From: Solen grandis
Lineage: Eukaryota; Mollusca; Bivalvia; Adapedonta; Solenidae
Length of the DNA stretch: 64,000 nucleotides
Reading direction: 5' to 3'
Assembly (NCBI GenBank): GCA_021229015.1
Contig: CM037781.1
Span: forward strand, 69,710,173 to 69,774,172
The position numbers were made by a program, and so were the translations under genes. Below are positions 1-12,155 of the stretch, in pieces. The notes under the pieces are model-generated. The model made no database searches, was not told where the DNA came from, and saw only the letters and a list, made by a program, of their open reading frames with translations. The first letter of the stretch is position 1, and the number at the start of each line of letters is the position of its first letter.

Positions 1-150
1 CTCATTGTTGTTATTAAATTAAAAATATTTAATCATTTTTGATCTTCCTGATCTAGATATATTTAGCATAAACTCAAACTATAAACTGGTTAATTACTTA
101 ATATGTTCAGTTATAATGATGATACTGTCCAGCCAGGATTGAGCTTCGAA

Positions 151-2156
151 TTAATTAGCACAGTTTGAGCCTTTTAGTTGGCCTTGGTTTAAATTCCGTG
201 TACAGCCTGCCTTTCCTTCTTTTCTTTTGTCGAATCCAGTGAGAGACTGCTGGTGATGGGTCATATCTGATACACTGGGACCCAACATACTGATAGTCAT
301 AAGAGTATTTAGCTTCTCTGACCCTATGGATGCCCTGTACTTGGTTTTTAACCTGTTCTGAGTGCTGAAAGAACGTTCACATTCAACACTAGTTGGTTGT
401 ATGCAGAGTGCTATTGTTGCTAGTTTTGCAACATTAGGCATCATATCATGGTGAACAAGAATGACTCTCTTACATAACCTATCAGTACTTAAGTCAGAAT
501 ATGTGCCCTTGACCATACCATACAACCGTGGCCACTCTTCCAACAGTTTCTGTGGATCAAGCAGGGGCTCTATAATGCGAACCTGTTCCTCAGTCCCTTC
601 TATTAGGTTTCCTTCAACAACTTTGATAGTTTTTTCATAGCCATACAAGAAAGAGAGGGCTTCCACTGACTGACTGCAATCATCTACACTTGAAGAGTTC
701 ACAACTGAAGGCTCAAACACATGACTAAAGTCATCATATATACCGGTAGCACTATCTTCCTTAGGGAACCTACTTTTCATATTCTTCCTCAGCCTTTTGA
801 TATATTCCTTCTCTTTCAAACTCAGGGTCCATGTCTGCAGTGTAGCTAAGCTTTTCCTCTCCATAAAAAAACACCATCATCCCTCTTTTCAATCTCTGAC
901 TTCATCTTCACCAAGCAGTCTCCATCCTTAGTTTCCAGAAAAATGAGCTTTGACACAATAGCATCCATGAGGGGTTTGACTTCACTGAACAATATTTTTT
1001 TCTTTTGAAGTTCACAACTAAGGATTGCAAGTTCATTGTGTACATCAAGCACTAGGGCAAAAACCAGAGCCACTTTGTAGTTGCAAAAATACTTATACAA
1101 TCCCTTGGCTGTAGCATTCTTCTCAGATGCAAATTTTGACAATGTAGCAAGCACTGATGCAAATGACCCAAACACTGCTGAAACCGCATCTCTCAGTCCA
1201 AGTCATCTTATTGAATAGGGCACTTTGACTGATATTTCAGGCTCTTCTAATAACTTCTGAATGTTTCTTAGAGCAAGTGTTCTAATACATGAGGCATTTA
1301 TAAACAAATACAAGCTATTGAATTTGTCTCTGAATTTTATCATGTACTCATCTTTTTTTATAGCATCAGAGCAGGCAAGGTTTATTCTATTTGCCATGCA
1401 ATGTATCTGAATACAGAATGGGGAGTATTTACTGGTCAACTGTTTCCCCACCCCTGTGTGCTTGCCCATCATGACGGTTGCTCCGTCTGTTGCCAGAGAT
1501 GTGCAGTAATCTAGATCTAAGCCAACACTCTGAAACTCTTTGGTGACAGCATTTACAATTGTATGGGCACACCCATCATCCAAAGGAATATTACACAGCA
1601 TTTTGGTCACTGGTTCACCTGCTTTCACATACCTTACACAAATACTTAGTCTTTTGTCAACAGTCACATCAGTACTTTCATCAAGCATCATTGCAAACAC
1701 TCCAGATGATTTCACATCTTCTAATAGTTCTGATCTCAATACAAATGCAATAGAGGTCTGCATTTCAGTCAATGTGTCCCAACTAACATCAAGCCTATTT
1801 TTTGTCTGCAAATGTAATAATGCATTGACTGTGTTTGATGAAATTTCATTCTTAGCAGCAAAATACACAGTGTTATAATCTCTACTGAGATCCGCTCTGG
1901 TTATTTTTTTTCGTATTGGCCTCCCCAGCGGAGGCGAATACGAAAAAAAATAACCGGAGCGGATCTCAGTAGAGATTACACAGTGTTAAATACTATCTTG
2001 TCAGACTTTGAAATTGACTCTGATTGAGTATCAGATATATCAGGCTGTTCCTCTATTTCAAGTACCTCTTTCACTTTCACTTTCTCAGATTCACTGCATG
2101 CAAGTTTGTGTTCAGTACTCTGATTGTGTCTGGTGATGCTAGACACCTGAATGATA
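151..2156 (-). pseudogene. hAT-type transposase pseudogene, main part
   Basis: Read leftward from 2156, this is the larger part of a transposase of the hAT class, of the kind also domesticated in ZNF862/C17orf113-like proteins. The upstream end has a zinc-finger-like RHNQSTEH. The catalytic part shows MLDESTDVTVDKRLSI and LATDGATVMMGKHTGVG, each with an acidic residue at the family position. It then has IHCMANRINLA, where the usual C-x2-H motif has lost its His. The C-terminal dimerisation segment is visible as SVECERSFSTQNRLKTKYR. Lesions: a 103-bp hairpin insertion (1876-1978), an in-frame TGA at 1203-1205 where relatives have Trp, and a frameshift near 846-864. The N-terminal part lies at 8819-9188, across a 6.66 kb insertion. 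Dead as a transposase; the hAT assignment is strong, the exact subfamily is not. Confidence 0.85.
1876..1978. mobile_element. 103-bp foldback element with 10-bp target duplication
   Basis: The two arms are near-perfect inverted copies starting TAATCTCTACTGAGATCCGC, meeting at a short loop around 1916-1928. The sequence CACAGTGTTA occurs directly on both sides (1866-1875 and 1979-1988). Removing the element and one repeat restores an uninterrupted transposase reading frame across the site, so this is an insertion. Target duplications of 9-10 bp with long inverted ends are typical of Mutator-like elements; that assignment is inference. Confidence 0.85.
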
Positions 2157-3050
2157 GGGTCCTACTAAAAAGCGCCATCCATGCGCCATCCAGGGTTCTA
2201 TAGCGCCACCCGCTTTATTACTGGTCGTATAGGTATAAAATTTCACCAGCAGCTTTATAATAGCATTTTACATCATATGTGCAAATTTCATTGATATATT
2301 TTATTTTTTTGATGATTAAATCCATTTTCAAAATTCACTTCAAGATCTCACCGGTGGGGGACATGACGCCGTCCGGGGTTTGAAGACGCCACCCGTGTTA
2401 TTTCTAGTCGTATTTGTATGAAATTTCACAAGTTGCTTTAAAATAACATTTTACAACATTTGTGCAAATTTCATTCGAACATTTTATGTTTTATTGCATA
2501 TTACTCTTTTTCCTGTTTTCCACGATCTCGCGGATCTCGCACCTGTAAAGCTAGGTACGGTGCTATTATGCGGATACCAAATCCGGATCTAGTGTGTTCG
2601 TGCCTACCGGTTTATTTTAAAAAAGAAAAAAGAAAAAAAAAAGGAAAGATACTATAACATAATATGTGTTAAATTCATATAAATTGTTTTTAAAATCACA
2701 ACCTATACTATGGCGGTCAGATTCAAATAGGAATATACGCTTCTGTATAGTACCATCGCGCCACCCGAGTTTTTACTACTCCAGTATCATCGCGCCACCC
2801 GGGTTTCTATTGGTCATATCAATATGAAAATTTGCCAAAACATAGAGAAAACTATATCCTAAAATGTGTGTAAATGTCACTTCAATATTTTAATCTTAAG
2901 TGCACTTTTTTTTTTAAATCCCACCCTATACCACGGCGGTCAGATTCAAGTATGAATATAAGCTACCATAGAAGCACCACGATGTCTGGGTTTCTATTGG
3001 TCATATCAATATTGAAATTTGCCAGAGTCAGGCTGCACATTTATTTTACC
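2157..3050. repeat. Left inverted end block of the 6.66 kb element
   Basis: The outer part (2157-2480) carries several GCGCCATCC/GCGCCACCC-type motifs and matches 8500-8818 in inverse orientation. The inner part (about 2690-3050) has two copies of a roughly 190-bp subrepeat with 'CGCGCCACCCGGGTTTCTA' and 'CACGGCGGTCAGATTCAA' landmarks, inverse to the units at 7480-8400. Confidence 0.8.
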
Positions 3051-3144
3051 CTGTAACATGCAAAAGATGTTTTAAAAGTTTCATGTCCTGACAGTGGGAT
3101 TAAAATTTCAGTGAAGCTTTTTAGTTTGATGTATCAAATAATTA

Positions 3145-3835
3145 TCACACTTTAATACATAATTTGAACTCGGAAATTAACGCGGATGGTAATGTAGACA
3201 GCCTTACTTCTATCTTGACAGATTTCCTATGTAACTATGCACGTAAATACTTTGAAAAATCATCGCGTAAACCAAAGACCTGTGTCATTGATGATAAATT
3301 TCAAAATGAATGGTATGATGATGAATGCAAACGGAAATATGATATTCATAAAAATGCTGTCGAACAATTTAATTTTACACTGTCAGAAAACGATATGGTT
3401 ATATTACTTCAGGCAAAAAAGGGTTACAAATACCAATGCAGGAAATCAAAAATGCTTTTAATTATACAAGAAGTAGAAAAATGAATGATCTTAGAAAAAA
3501 ATCACCAAAAGAATTCTGGAAAATATTCCGACAACCCAAACAAAATAATGTAGGGGATGCAATATCCAACGACGAATGTATGGATTATTTTAGTAAACTC
3601 ATGTCAAGTGAGGGAGGTGACATAGATAGAGAATAAGCTGATTATGTCAGAGATAACAATTCTGGTTCAGAATATGTTACGTTTGAGTCACTTGACCGAC
3701 AAATCACTGATGAAGAAATTGTTAATGCTTTTAAAAATTAAGCTCGGTTCCAATAAGGCCTCCTCCATTGATAATATATTATACGAATATTTTAAAGTGT
3801 CTAATTATTTTCGTCGATATCGTCCTAATTCGTCG
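3145..3835 (+). mobile_element. LINE fragment (endonuclease-RT linker region)
   Basis: Three overlapping open segments (3164-3484, 3436-3636, 3644-3853) in shifting frames give the conserved stretch before a reverse transcriptase: WYDDECKRKYDIHKNAVEQF, KKSPKEFWKIFRQPK and, near the end, SNKASSIDNILYEYFK. The same region of a related LINE is seen on the minus strand at 41698-42566 (WHNDECKQKCDEYK; NNIIYVYFK). No RT core follows. At least two frameshifts; dead. Confidence 0.7.
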
Positions 3836-3839
3836 TATA

Positions 3840-6295
3840 GACATTCAAGATAAGTACTTTTTCTGACCGAGAGTATTTTTCTTAAAAAATTTACATGCAC
3901 TTGTTCAATATATCTTGCTACCCAAAGACTTAAGAGCCGTTATTTGGAACTGAGCTACCTGTCAAATAGGTTACATTTATCACGTATATTTAAAACAAGT
4001 TGAATATATATAATATTGCTTAAGACTATTAAGTTCGTGTAATTAATATAAACAGCCACCAATGATTTTCTTAAAACTACTATTTTTTGAAACTGGAAAC
4101 TATGTTCTTTCAGAATATGTATGGATAAATAATGTAAAGGCATTAGTGTCGTTAAAAGTTTTTGAAAAAGAAAACGACGTTCCAAAAATTCACCAATGCG
4201 GGTTGTAAAACAAAAAAAACAAAAAAAAAATATGTGTGAATTCGTTTGATATATTCCAGGTAAATATTTACTTCATCTATATAAGGTAATTATTCATCTC
4301 AAATGTGAAGGACACATTGCACTTTGTAAAAATAGGAAACCTGTCACAACCCTGTAGGAAAATATTTCAGAGATACTATCTAGTACATTGTACTTCCCTA
4401 AACAATACTAGGAAATGATATGCTTATAGAAGATGATATGTGGAATACAACTATACTTCTAAAATGTGAAGGTCATGTTGCATTTTTTATGAAAGATATA
4501 AACTGTGACACCAACATTCAGGGAAACGTTAACCCGAATACATTTATATGAAATATAACACCAAAATGGGGAAAAAATCACGCCTACTGCGATGAATTAC
4601 GAGAAAAAGCTTACAAAACAAAGTTTTCCTTATTTGTTCATGGAAATGTGTATCCAGAATGCATAAACAAGTATGTGCTCAGTTGATCATGGTGCAAGCA
4701 TGAATGCACATTTTGGCTTGAATTTCAACAACAGGATGACACTGTCAGCAATACTTTATTCTTAACCGACCCAGGTGGCCGAGCTGTTAGAGCTTATCAT
4801 AACCGTCTCCTTTGTGATTTTGTAGTGTAGTATCATATCACATATCTTCGGCGTGATATCGCAGTGAGAAAACTCTTTATATGTCAAAAAAATATAACTG
4901 AAATAATGTCGGTGAAATATTTAAGCAGACACATTATTTTTATCCTTCCAGGTATTGGTTAGAGGTAGTCTCTATGTCTTGATCTATAAGTACATTTCTA
5001 GTCTCAACCGGTCAATACAAGGCAATTGCAATAACCGATATATAGTCTGGTCCCTGCATGTTTGCCGCCCAACAACCAGCTGTTTAGTTAATACCCTAAT
5101 ATACATACAGAACAAAGGCATATTTATATATCCAATCAGGTCAGAAGTGGGATCATAATGGGCACTTTGGAGAACAGAAAAATAAACAATGATTGTTTCA
5201 GATTTTTTTCTTTTCAGATTTTAGCCACACTCTCAATACAATATACACTTATAAAGATGAGTTTATACAAAATGGACATATGAAACGAGAGTATAAGTTT
5301 ATATTTCATCGTCCTGTTCATTTAATACAAGTAGTTTCAACAGATATATATTTATGCATATTGATTCATTAATGTCTATATCAGATCCAGTATAAGATAT
5401 AAAAACGTTATTTAATTAGTAATGATAAGTTTAATTAAGTTTGTAAAGGGTTAGGGAGAATTCATATAAACTGTTCTCTATTACATAAAAAAAGTTTTTT
5501 TTTATAATTATTCTATAGAAATATAGTTACTTGTTGTTGATATATATTTTTTAAAAAATATTATTTTTCTAAACTGCTGAACAACAGTTGTGTAAATCAA
5601 ACTTGAAAATTTAAGAAAACCTGGTCTAATTTAAGACCTTTCTTTCAAACACTGCTAAAGTTTGTTATACTTTCTTATTAGAAATTTTGCATTACAGTTT
5701 ACATAAATCATTAAATGTCATGCGTCTTTGTTAAATAATTTTCCATCTCAAATTTAGTCTTAACTAGTGGTGTATGCCTAAGTGGACACCTGTATGAAAA
5801 ATATAAACAAAATGTACACTCCGGTTTTGGACTTATGGACATTTTTCTTATTTAAAGCTCGGACATGAAACTTTGTGAAAAAGAAGGAATTCTAAATACT
5901 ATGTTTTATCCTTTTATGGAAAGTCTGTTGTTATTGATTGTCGTTAAAAACAAAAAAACATACGGCAAACAAACTTTACATGTTAAATTATTGCTTTGAC
6001 TCAAAATATTTGAAATGCGTAATTAATTGCTACCCTACCCAACCCATTTTAAAGACTGGTTTAACCATTACCAGATTAGGGTGCTTATACAAGTGTCGCT
6101 AAAATATCCATAATTCAGAGATTACTTTCAAAGTTTACCAAAATTTCGAAGAGGCATATTGGTTGATCTTGCCAAATTTAAAAGAATTTTACCGAGTGGT
6201 TTTGATATTATTCTAGGTAACATATTTGTTATTTAACTTAGCGTTATTTATAAGATAAATAACTATACAAACTTTAAGGAAAGCTTAACATTTAC
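3840..6295. other. Interior of the 6.66 kb element, nothing recognised
   Basis: AT-rich sequence with stop codons in all frames. I see no protein motif, tRNA or long repeat here. It could be decayed cargo or older insertions. Confidence 0.4.
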
Positions 6296-6299
6296 TGTG

Positions 6300-6605
6300 T
6301 CACCTGCTGTAACAGAGGGTACAAAGGGTAAACACTTCTGTGTCGTCTTTCTGTATGTGTGTCTTTCTGTCACCTTTTTTTATTCTGTAATAACTCTTGC
6401 TCTACTCATGCTATTGATATGAAATTTCACTGTTGAACAGAACAGAGCTTGACAAGCCTCATTACTTAGAGCTTTGATTTGAGAAGGGTATCAAAACGTA
6501 TGTCTCTATAGTAACTTTGATTTTGTTCCTTTCAAAAATTCGCTTTTGATTTGTTGAAAAATGGGTAAAACTATTCTTTTTGCGGCGGGGGCATCCCCCG
6601 CCTGC
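6300..6605. repeat. Dispersed repeat with GCGGCGGGGGCATCC end
   Basis: The stretch contains 'TAATAACTCTTGCTCTACTC', 'TTGATATGAAATTTCACTGT' and ends with TTGCGGCGGGGGCATCCCCC. This combination is familiar to me from bivalve interspersed repeats, but only one copy lies in this window, so the call rests on recollection. Confidence 0.4.
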
Positions 6606-6609
6606 AATG

Positions 6610-7470
6610 GTATTAAACCGCTTTTCAGACACATGGCACTTTCTTAGAGTTCTACAGGAATTGTGCCAACAGATTTAGAATACTGCATAAGATCGATTCC
6701 AATATCCGTTTTGTTGTTGTTGTTTCAATTCTTTAATATTGTCGAGAAGCCTTTGTTATTAACTTTGTTGCGTATGTGTTTATGTATTGATAAACTTCCT
6801 GAAATATTTTATTTTAGATCTCTGCCTGTCCATATATTTAGATAAAATAGCTGAATAGTAGATGATATATTCTTCAAGCATTTGAAGACTTCATTGTTGT
6901 TTTCCATTTTTCATAAACCATTCTGGTTCACTCAATGACGTTAATGCTGCATCAAAACCACCAGCTTTTCATAAACTAAGTCGGTCTCTGTTAAAAGGTC
7001 TTCCGCATTCAGTTCGTCAGCTCTTTGATATACGATACACACATATCGATCATTCATTTGAAAAGTAAATCATTTGGCACTTCAGTACCAAATTGGACCG
7101 GTACCTGGTTATTGAGATTCGGTATTCTGACGTTCTTTTTATCTACATCGTATAATAACAATAATGATGCCTTATATGTATACAGATGACAATGTTACTT
7201 CCTTGTCGATTTACAGAACAAAAAAAAAAAAATTGTTGGAAAAAATAATTTCCTTCCCACTGTTAGGAAATAATATGTTTTTAAGAGGGGTTATCCAGCT
7301 TCTTTGGTGAATTGCTTTTGTTATTCCTGCATGTATAGCTGGTCGAATCACTTACAGAAATATTTAATCGGAGTCATTATGAAGCATTTAGCAAGTAAAT
7401 GGTGTGAGCTGTAATTACACTGTGTTGTTGTTAAGGGTTTGCTGGTAGATGTCAATTGAATTGGTAAGTT
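6610..7470. other. Interior of the 6.66 kb element, nothing recognised
   Basis: No coding or repeat structure seen. A 60-codon frame near 6663-6845 has no recognisable motif. Confidence 0.4.
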
Positions 7471-7479
7471 TTCATATAA

Positions 7480-8818
7480 ATATGACCAGTAGAAACCCGG
7501 GTGGCGCGATGATAATATAGGGAAGCGTATATTCCAATTAAAGTCTTACCGGCGTCGTATAAGGTGCGATATGAAAAATCCTTAAAGTGCGCTTAAAGAA
7601 CAAAATTTTGAAATGAAATTTACACACATTTTAGTTTATATTCTTCTCCATTAATTGGTAAGTTTTCATATAAATATGACCTTTGATAACCCGGGTGGCG
7701 CGATGAAACTATAGAGTAGCCTATATTCCTATTTGAGTCTAACCGCCGTGGTATATGTGGGGATTTAAAAAAAATAAAAGCATAAAAAAAAAAATTGAAA
7801 TGAAATTTTTATACACATTTTAGGATATAGTCTTCTCTATGTTTTAGCAAATTTCCATTTTGATATGACCAATAGAAACCCGGGTGGCGCAATGATACTG
7901 GAGTATTTGAGTCCGACCGCCGTGGTATATGTGGGGATTTAAAAAAAAAATGCATAAAACAAAAAAAAAAGTTGAAATTAAATAGTTATACATATTTTAG
8001 GATATAGTCTTCTCTATGTTTTGGCAAATTTTCATATAGATATGACCAATAGAAACCCGGGTGGCACGATGATACTGGAGTAGTAAAAACCCGTGTGGCG
8101 CGATGATACTTGAGTAGTGAATATTCCTATTTGAGTCTAACCGCCGTGGTATATGTGGGGATTTAAAAAAAATATATAAAATGCATAAAGCAATAAAAAG
8201 TTGAAATGAAAATTTTACACACATTTTAGGATATAGTCTTCTCTATGTTTTGGCAAATTTTCATATTGATATGACCAATAGAAACCCGGGTGGCAAGATG
8301 ATACTGGAGTATTAAAAACCCGGGTGGGGCGGTGATACTAGGGTAGCGTATATTCCTATTTGAGTCTGACCGCCGTAGTATAGGTGGGGATTTTTTCAAA
8401 AATAATTTAAATGAATTTAACAAATTTTATGTTATAGTCTCTTTATTCTTTTTTTTTTTTCTTATTTAAAATATATCGGATGACACGAAGGTACTAGATC
8501 CGGATTTGGTATCCGCATAATAGCAAAATGTTATTTTAAAGCAACTTGTGAAATTTCATACAAATACGACTTGAAATAACACAGGTGGCGTCTTCAAAAC
8601 CCGGACGGCGTCAAGTCTCCCACCGGTGAGATCTTGAAGAGAATTTTGAAAATGGATTTAAACATCAATGAAATTTTCACATATGATGTAAAATGCTATT
8701 ATAAAGCTACTGGTGAAATGTTGTACCTATACGACCAGTAATAAAGCGGGTGGCGCTATAAAATCCTGGATGGCGCATGGATGGCGCATAATCCTGGATG
8801 GCGCTTTTTAGTAGGACC
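7480..8818. repeat. Right inverted end block of the 6.66 kb element
   Basis: Five units of about 180-230 bp, marked by 'AGAAACCCGGGTGGCGCG' near 7492, 7680, 7874, 8051 and 8281, run up to about 8400. The outer part (8440-8818) then carries the terminal GGATGGCGC motifs. The left end has only about two inner units, so the inner array has changed in copy number. Confidence 0.8.
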
Positions 8819-9188
8819 GGAATGTTTGGCGTTCCCTCGTTAGCCCAAACACTATACAGTTTTAGTTTAGATCGCAGTCCGTACATACCGAACATTTCAT
8901 GTTGGAATTGATGGCATTTACAATAAGCCAAGGAAACTTGATCTTCCATTCGGCGACTGTAGACTTACCGACTCTACCGCCGTCGTGCTTTTTGGGTTTG
9001 ATTACACGGTCTAAAACTTTGTTTATAATACCTTTAACAACCTCGTTGCCGCTATCGACAATCTCACCTACTAGATCATCAAGTATTGTGCGGCAAATAC
9101 CTGACGTATGGTTCGAAGGAAGCTTTAGATATCCGCACAAAGTGTTTTTTTGAACGTTAATACGTTTTTTTCTGCCTCGCGTAGCCAT
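8819..9188 (-). pseudogene. hAT-type transposase pseudogene, N-terminal part
   Basis: This frame (ATG at 9186-9188, TAA at 8862-8864) starts MATRGRKKRINVQKN and ends WKIKFPWLIVNAINSNMKCS followed by VCTDC. That W...FPW...M-C-x2-C arrangement is the N-terminal zinc-finger pattern of ZNF862/KIAA1586-like hAT proteins. After a frameshift the neighbouring frame reads KLYSVWANEGTPNI up to 8819, where the 6.66 kb element begins. The sequence resumes at 2156 with QVSSITRHNQSTEH. Two separated pieces of one gene is therefore the best reading. Confidence 0.75.
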
Positions 9189-9189
9189 A

Positions 9190-10903
9190 TTTGAAGCAAA
9201 CGAACAGAAAAGCGTCCGATGAACAAATAAGACAGACTGGATTTATGTTTTATTTGAATGGAACCCAAAGTACGAAATTATCTGAAATCGTTAGTTGTCT
9301 ATTTTGCGGATTCGCGAGTAACCAGTCAAACAGGTGCGAGCGTTTGTAAACATCACTCGATTTAATAATGTTGCGTAGCGATACGCTTTAAATTTTTTAA
9401 TATTTGAGTAACCTAATTTTTAATTGCTTTTTGATACGCTAGAATTTTAAAAGAATTGGGTTTTTACCTATTTTATTTGCGTAATTACACAAATACGCAC
9501 CTTATCTGTAGCCCTGTTAAAGTATTATTTTTCAAGAAAACAACACTTGGAGTTATCATTTAATAGCTTATTTCATCCATTTAATGTATTAAAAGGTTGA
9601 ATAAACTCAAAAAGGCCATTCCTTTAATACTTACCAACAGCTGAATTTGTGACTTTAATACTGATTTTAAGATGGCTTTGTACCCAGGTATCTCCTTAAG
9701 CACATCTAGATCCGACATCTTTGGTACTTTTGATACGGCCTTATCTTTGGGTGGTGTAACTATGTTTGTCTATAATATACTGAAAGTAAATTAATATAAA
9801 ATGTATGAAAAACCATGCAATGAATGTTCCAAATCTGTATCAAAATCATGTACCCCCATAATAGGATTTCGATAAATTAAAATGTTCCATTCAATATTTA
9901 AATAGCTCTGTATTTAACCCTTTACCATATGAATATTCGTGTACAAAATTATGATGTGATGAATTTAAATTGATTGATTTTTTTAATTGGTTTATGATAT
10001 AATGGTCTTCTTTACCACATATGACTGTGTTGAAACTGAGCTACAATATTGTGAGCAAACAGAGGAAACCCTGATCAGACACCTCCTACAGGAGCTGTCC
10101 AGGGCTCATCCTAGAGGGCAATTCTGGCGAAGAAGTCGCTCTCGGCTTACAAACTTCGCTCTCTACAAACATCAAAGCGAAATTCACTTCGCCGCCAATT
10201 TTCAGCAGCGGTTTGTTCTCGCTTTGATGTTACCAAATAGATTATGGGTCTATTTCGCATTCGGCAGAGCAACGTAGGCGTTACCAATTCAGAAAACAAC
10301 CAATCAGCGCATTGGTTTTACCTGTCAGCCTCGATTTCAAATTCACTCATGCGTAAGAGCAAAAACATGGAGGGAAGTGTAAACAATCGATAAGCGATAG
10401 ATAAGAAATGGGGTGTGATGCCGTGTATATCAGAAACTGACACTAGTTGACAGGTAAGTAACGGGTACACAAACCGACGCGGGGGGACATTTGTTTATGG
10501 TATCAGGGTTCAACATTAACTTTTTTGAGAGCTGGACCAGTGGTCCAGTAACTTAGAAAACCTACTAGACCTGACCTTAACTGAACAAGACCGAAGTGTA
10601 AAACACATATATGTCATACTTAGATCAATATACTTACTTCGGAATACCTAACGGTGTTTTTTTTTTCATGTTTACCTTGAGAAATGAATAAAGGGCTACA
10701 AAGATTATACTAGAATTACTCTTCTGTTATATGCTTTTCATTAACATTGCATGAACACCTTGATTGTACTTACATGGAAATCCCCATATATGCGAGATCC
10801 GGATGTCTATTGTTTAATGATTTTCAAGCAATTCCATTTAAAACAAAACGACATGTTTCTTGCAATCTATTCATACAGTTTCTTTGATTCCTCTTTACCT
10901 TTT
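9190..10903. other. No gene seen; one small inverted repeat
   Basis: Upstream flank of the hAT relic. A perfect 13-bp inverted pair, AACATCAAAGCGA at 10168-10180 and its reverse complement at 10219-10231, lies in a locally GC-richer patch (10090-10280), probably a short dispersed repeat. The 96-codon frame over it has no recognisable motif. Confidence 0.4.
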
Positions 10904-11003
10904 NNNNNNNNNNNNNNNNNNNNNNNNNNNNNNNNNNNNNNNNNNNNNNNNNNNNNNNNNNNNNNNNNNNNNNNNNNNNNNNNNNNNNNNNNNNNNNNNN
11001 NNN
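10904..11003. other. Assembly gap (100 N)
   Basis: Exactly 100 N, the conventional length for a gap of unknown size. It abuts the left edge of tandem unit 1. Confidence 0.99.
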
Positions 11004-11774
11004 TTCGTCCGTAAATATATATCAAAAGTAAGGCTAGACATCTACGCCGAAAAAATATATATATATATATATATATATCTTCTCCCCAATTACGTATTTG
11101 CCAAATATGTGCCTATATTCATATAATGCCACGCATAAAATCCTTAAAGGATCATAAGATCACATTCCTTTTACCAGTTGTTTCTCAACAATAAAAATGG
11201 AGGGTGGACCATACGTATCACGCAGTGAATCGAAATTATTTTAAAATAGACGATATACATACGTAGATGTACATAATCATTGAAATCACATGGGCAGGTT
11301 AAATAAATGAATTCATATGCAATCACTCCTTTTTATATTTTATACGTTTTTTCTGATATGTTTATACTCATTACATGCTGTAAAAAGTTGATAGTTTTCT
11401 ACATTATCTCTTTCATTACATAATGTTAAGTATTTATAAATTCTTTCTTTTATATTTTGACTTTTACACCCTGTTTCAACTCAATTTATAAAACTAGCTA
11501 TAGTTTTTCAAAACTATGATAATGAGGAAGATAGTTTTATAATTTATAGGTAGTCATGTAGGAAAATGAATATGCGTTTGTATAAGCTATTTGCTTATTC
11601 ACTTTGAGTAAAGTTTTAACATTCTTTTTTCTTTATTTAAAAAGATAAAACACAATTTGTAATGTCTTCATAAACTAATTTGCTTAAACAATAAACAGCT
11701 ACATCTGTGTGACTGACTTTAACCGCCCTATATACTTAGATACACACAGACACAAACAACTATACATGTACAGT

Positions 11775-12155
11775 TGAACCTGTATTAGTGGTCAGCTGTA
11801 TTAGCGTCCACCTGTATTAGCGTTCACCTGTATTAGAGGTCACCTGTATTAGTAGTCATCTGTATTAGCGTCCACCTGTATTAGCGTCCAACTGTATTAG
11901 TGGTCCACCTGTATTAGCGGTCACCTGTATTAGTGTTCACCTGTTTTAGCGGTCACCTGTATTAGCGTTCACTTTATTAGACATCACTGTATTAGCGGTC
12001 ACCTGTATAAGCGGTCACCTTTATTAGCGTTCTCCAGTAATAGCGTTCACTTGTATTAGCGTTCACCTGTATTAGCGTTCAACTATATTAGAAGTCTCCT
12101 GTATTAGCGGTCACCTGTATTAGCGTTCACCTGTATTTGTAGTCAACCTGCATAT
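11775..12155. repeat. 16-bp minisatellite, unit 1
   Basis: Tandem copies of a 16-bp unit close to GTATTAGCGGTCACCT, with variants GCGTCC, GCGTTC and GTGGTC. Same array as 17177-17717 in unit 2, but shorter by about ten repeats. No unique spacers, so not a CRISPR. Confidence 0.9.

Larger units (their letters stand above)
2157..8818. mobile_element. 6.66 kb element with complex inverted ends, inserted in the hAT gene
   Basis: The left end GGTCCTACTAAAAAGCGCC (from 2158) is matched inversely at the right end (GGCGCTTTTTAGTAGGACC, ending 8818). Homology continues inward for hundreds of bases on both sides. The flanks are two halves of one transposase gene; TGAATGATA at 2148-2156 and GGAATGTTT at 8819-8827 look like a decayed 8-9 bp target duplication (6 of 9 match). 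The interior holds a LINE fragment but no transposase I can recognise, so the copy is probably non-autonomous or decayed. Confidence 0.8.

Noticed and set aside
3145..3835. LINE coding sequence as the coding part of the 6.66 kb element
   Set aside because: It lacks a reverse transcriptase core, has frameshifts, and the element has inverted ends and a DNA-transposon layout; it is more likely an older insertion inside.
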